DNA from: Bacteroidales bacterium
GTDB lineage: Bacteria; Bacteroidota; Bacteroidia; Bacteroidales; VadinHA17
Direction: 5' to 3'
DNA: 64,000 nucleotides
Assembly: GCA_016709865.1 (NCBI GenBank)
Contig: JADJLX010000003.1
Coordinates: forward strand, 558,001 to 622,000
Part shown: in pieces, positions 63,009 to 64,000 of the stretch
How the letters are laid out: each line of letters opens with the position of its first letter
Numbering within the stretch: position 1 is the first letter of the stretch
Notes under the pieces: model-generated
Told to the model about the DNA's origin: nothing
Seen by the model: the letters and a program-made list of their open reading frames with translations, nothing else
Database searches by the model: none
Made by a program: the position numbers and the translations under genes

Positions 63009-63668
63009 ATGAATACCGGAAATAAAATCCTGCTTGTCATCTGTGGAATTACATTAGCTGCCGGAGTAATAATTTATCTTGAAGCATCAGCATATCAGAA
63101 GACTGCTAAACTCACTGTGGGAACTGTTGTAAACAGCGGGATGTCACGTTATGAGATAAAATACACATCTGACGATGGCATTGAAAGAAACAGTCAGAGA
63201 ACCCAGAGCAGTAAGGGAAGGAAATATCATGATGGTGATAAAGTGAAGGTCTTCTATCAGGTAACTGATCCCGACAAATGCCGCATCACAGACGGAAAGA
63301 GAGGGGGGAAGAAAGTTGTATTCTGGGGATTCATCCTGCTACTGTTTAACCTGACTATGATCTATTTAAACAGAAAAAAGGAGACTACGGAAAAATATTT
63401 CAAAACGACAGGCAGGAAAGTGGAGGCACAGATTCTGAAAATTGATTTTGACATGGAAATTAATATCAGGAATAAGAATCCATATTTGATCCACTGTAAA
63501 TGGACCGATCCGATGACAGGCAAGGAATACAGGCATACTATCAGATATATATGGCAGGATCCGGAAACCCTCCTTGCCGGACGTAAAACAATAGATGTCT
63601 ATATCGATCGGAATGATCCGGAGAAGTATTTTATGGATATTGCTTTTCTGGGAGATACTGCAAAATAG
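63009..63668 (+). CDS. DUF3592 membrane protein
   Basis: A 219-residue protein with two membrane helices (~7-25 and ~102-118). The extracytoplasmic region between them has the DUF3592 pattern (KLTVGTVVNSGMSRYEIKYTSDDG … YHDGDKVKVFYQVTDPDKCRI). The C-terminal part repeats the motif (TGRKVEAQILKIDFDMEI … KTIDVYIDRNDPEKYFMDI). Function unknown. It is followed at 63811 by the start of another membrane protein gene. Confidence 0.8.
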   Translation: MNTGNKILLVICGITLAAGVIIYLEASAYQKTAKLTVGTVVNSGMSRYEIKYTSDDGIERNSQRTQSSKGRKYHDGDKVKVFYQVTDPDKCRITDGKRGGKKVVFWGFILLLFNLTMIYLNRKKETTEKYFKTTGRKVEAQILKIDFDMEINIRNKNPYLIHCKWTDPMTGKEYRHTIRYIWQDPETLLAGRKTIDVYIDRNDPEKYFMDIAFLGDTAK

Positions 63669-63683
63669 TCTGTACCCTGACCC

Positions 63684-63778
63684 ATGAAAAGGAGAGGGGG
63701 AGACTGGGAGAATGGGGGACTCAGGGGCAAAATTACTCCGTGTAAAATCCGTGGCCTCCGTGTCTCCGTGGTAAAAGA
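63684..63778. repeat. Purine array plus CTCCGTG/GTGGTAAAA motif
   Basis: A GGGAGACTGGGAGAATGG-type purine array is followed by CTCCGTGTAAAATCCGTGG and CCTCCGTGTCTCCGTGG, then TAAAAG. It is a variant of the CTCTGTG family seen at 11909 and 30353. Confidence 0.55.
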
Positions 63779-63810
63779 AAACTAAAAGACAAACAGCAAT
63801 ACCCTGCACC

Positions 63811-64000
63811 ATGATCACCTTTGAACTGGTAAGTAAAAAACGCAAACCAATCAAACGCTATGCCTTTGGAGGGATAATTAGCGGCTTTTTGATTCTGATT
63901 CTTGTCGGATCGACAGGTCGCTGGTTAAATGATACTGTAAGTGTGGCGTTGATGATCCTTGTTGCCTGTCTTTTTGTAGCCTCCCTGTATATTATCAATT
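63811..64000 (+). CDS. Membrane protein, truncated by the window end
   Basis: An ATG at 63811 opens an uninterrupted frame to the window edge (63 codons). It reads MITFELVSKKRKPIKRYAF, followed by two hydrophobic stretches (GGIISGFLILILVG and VALMILVACLFVASLYII). It is probably the N-terminus of a membrane protein, perhaps related to the upstream DUF3592 gene product. Nothing more can be said without the downstream sequence. Confidence 0.5.
   Translation, partial: MITFELVSKKRKPIKRYAFGGIISGFLILILVGSTGRWLNDTVSVALMILVACLFVASLYIIN

Overview
The window is from a member of the Bacteroidota, most likely an uncultured Bacteroidales-type organism. The reasons are promoters of the -33 TTTG / -7 TAnnTTTG kind, a type III glutamine synthetase, a DUF2851 protein, a TPR/PD40/OmpA envelope protein, GH92, GH32 and DUF5009 carbohydrate genes, DUF6165 next to a GT9 glycosyltransferase, and weak Shine-Dalgarno sites. 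TGA is used as an ordinary stop. All functional calls come from reading motifs; no database search was run.

Layout. 1-640: the end of an rRNA operon (3' part of 23S, 5S, terminator). 1041-12000: housekeeping genes (ppiD-like foldase, glnN, an OmpA/PD40 protein with a ThuA-like protein and purM, then prfA-pyrF). 12093-20108: DUF2851, a repeat-bounded DUF559 element, rpsO, pnp, a deoxynucleoside kinase, an abundant-looking TPR lipoprotein and a TrmH-type methyltransferase. 20211-26298: sucC, two CDGSH iron-sulfur proteins, and a hybrid histidine kinase overlapping priA. 26473-33272: DUF6165/GT9, GH92 mannosidase, a frameshifted GH32 and a DUF5009 acyltransferase. tRNA-Pro(CGG) lies at 33345. 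33474-34734: a small VOC/DUF1801/VOC block. 35097-40252: a large glycoside-hydrolase-like protein, a CE1-like esterase and a Tat-exported oxidoreductase. 40319-44424: a PIF1-like/HRDC helicase, then a three-gene HipB-HipS-HipT toxin-antitoxin set. The remainder holds envelope, stress and small enzyme genes separated by repeat-rich spacers.

The most unusual content is between the genes. Three copies of one structured element (582, 265 and 585 bp) have about 80-87 bp inverted ends, each able to form nested hairpins. The two long copies carry a DUF559 (Vsr-like) endonuclease gene, each broken by a different single early stop; the short copy is an internal deletion. Several families of 7-8 nt tandem arrays also recur. 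One of them (unit GCGCCTTT/ACGCCTTT) supplies, at two unlinked genes, an identical -33/-7 promoter geometry. A 44-codon remnant of a collagen-binding-domain glycosidase survives at 59974-60108.

Genes that appear to work together: prfA-pyrF, OmpA/PD40-ThuA-purM, kinase-priA, DUF6165-GT9-GH92, HipBST, and the ECF sigma factor with its small membrane partner.
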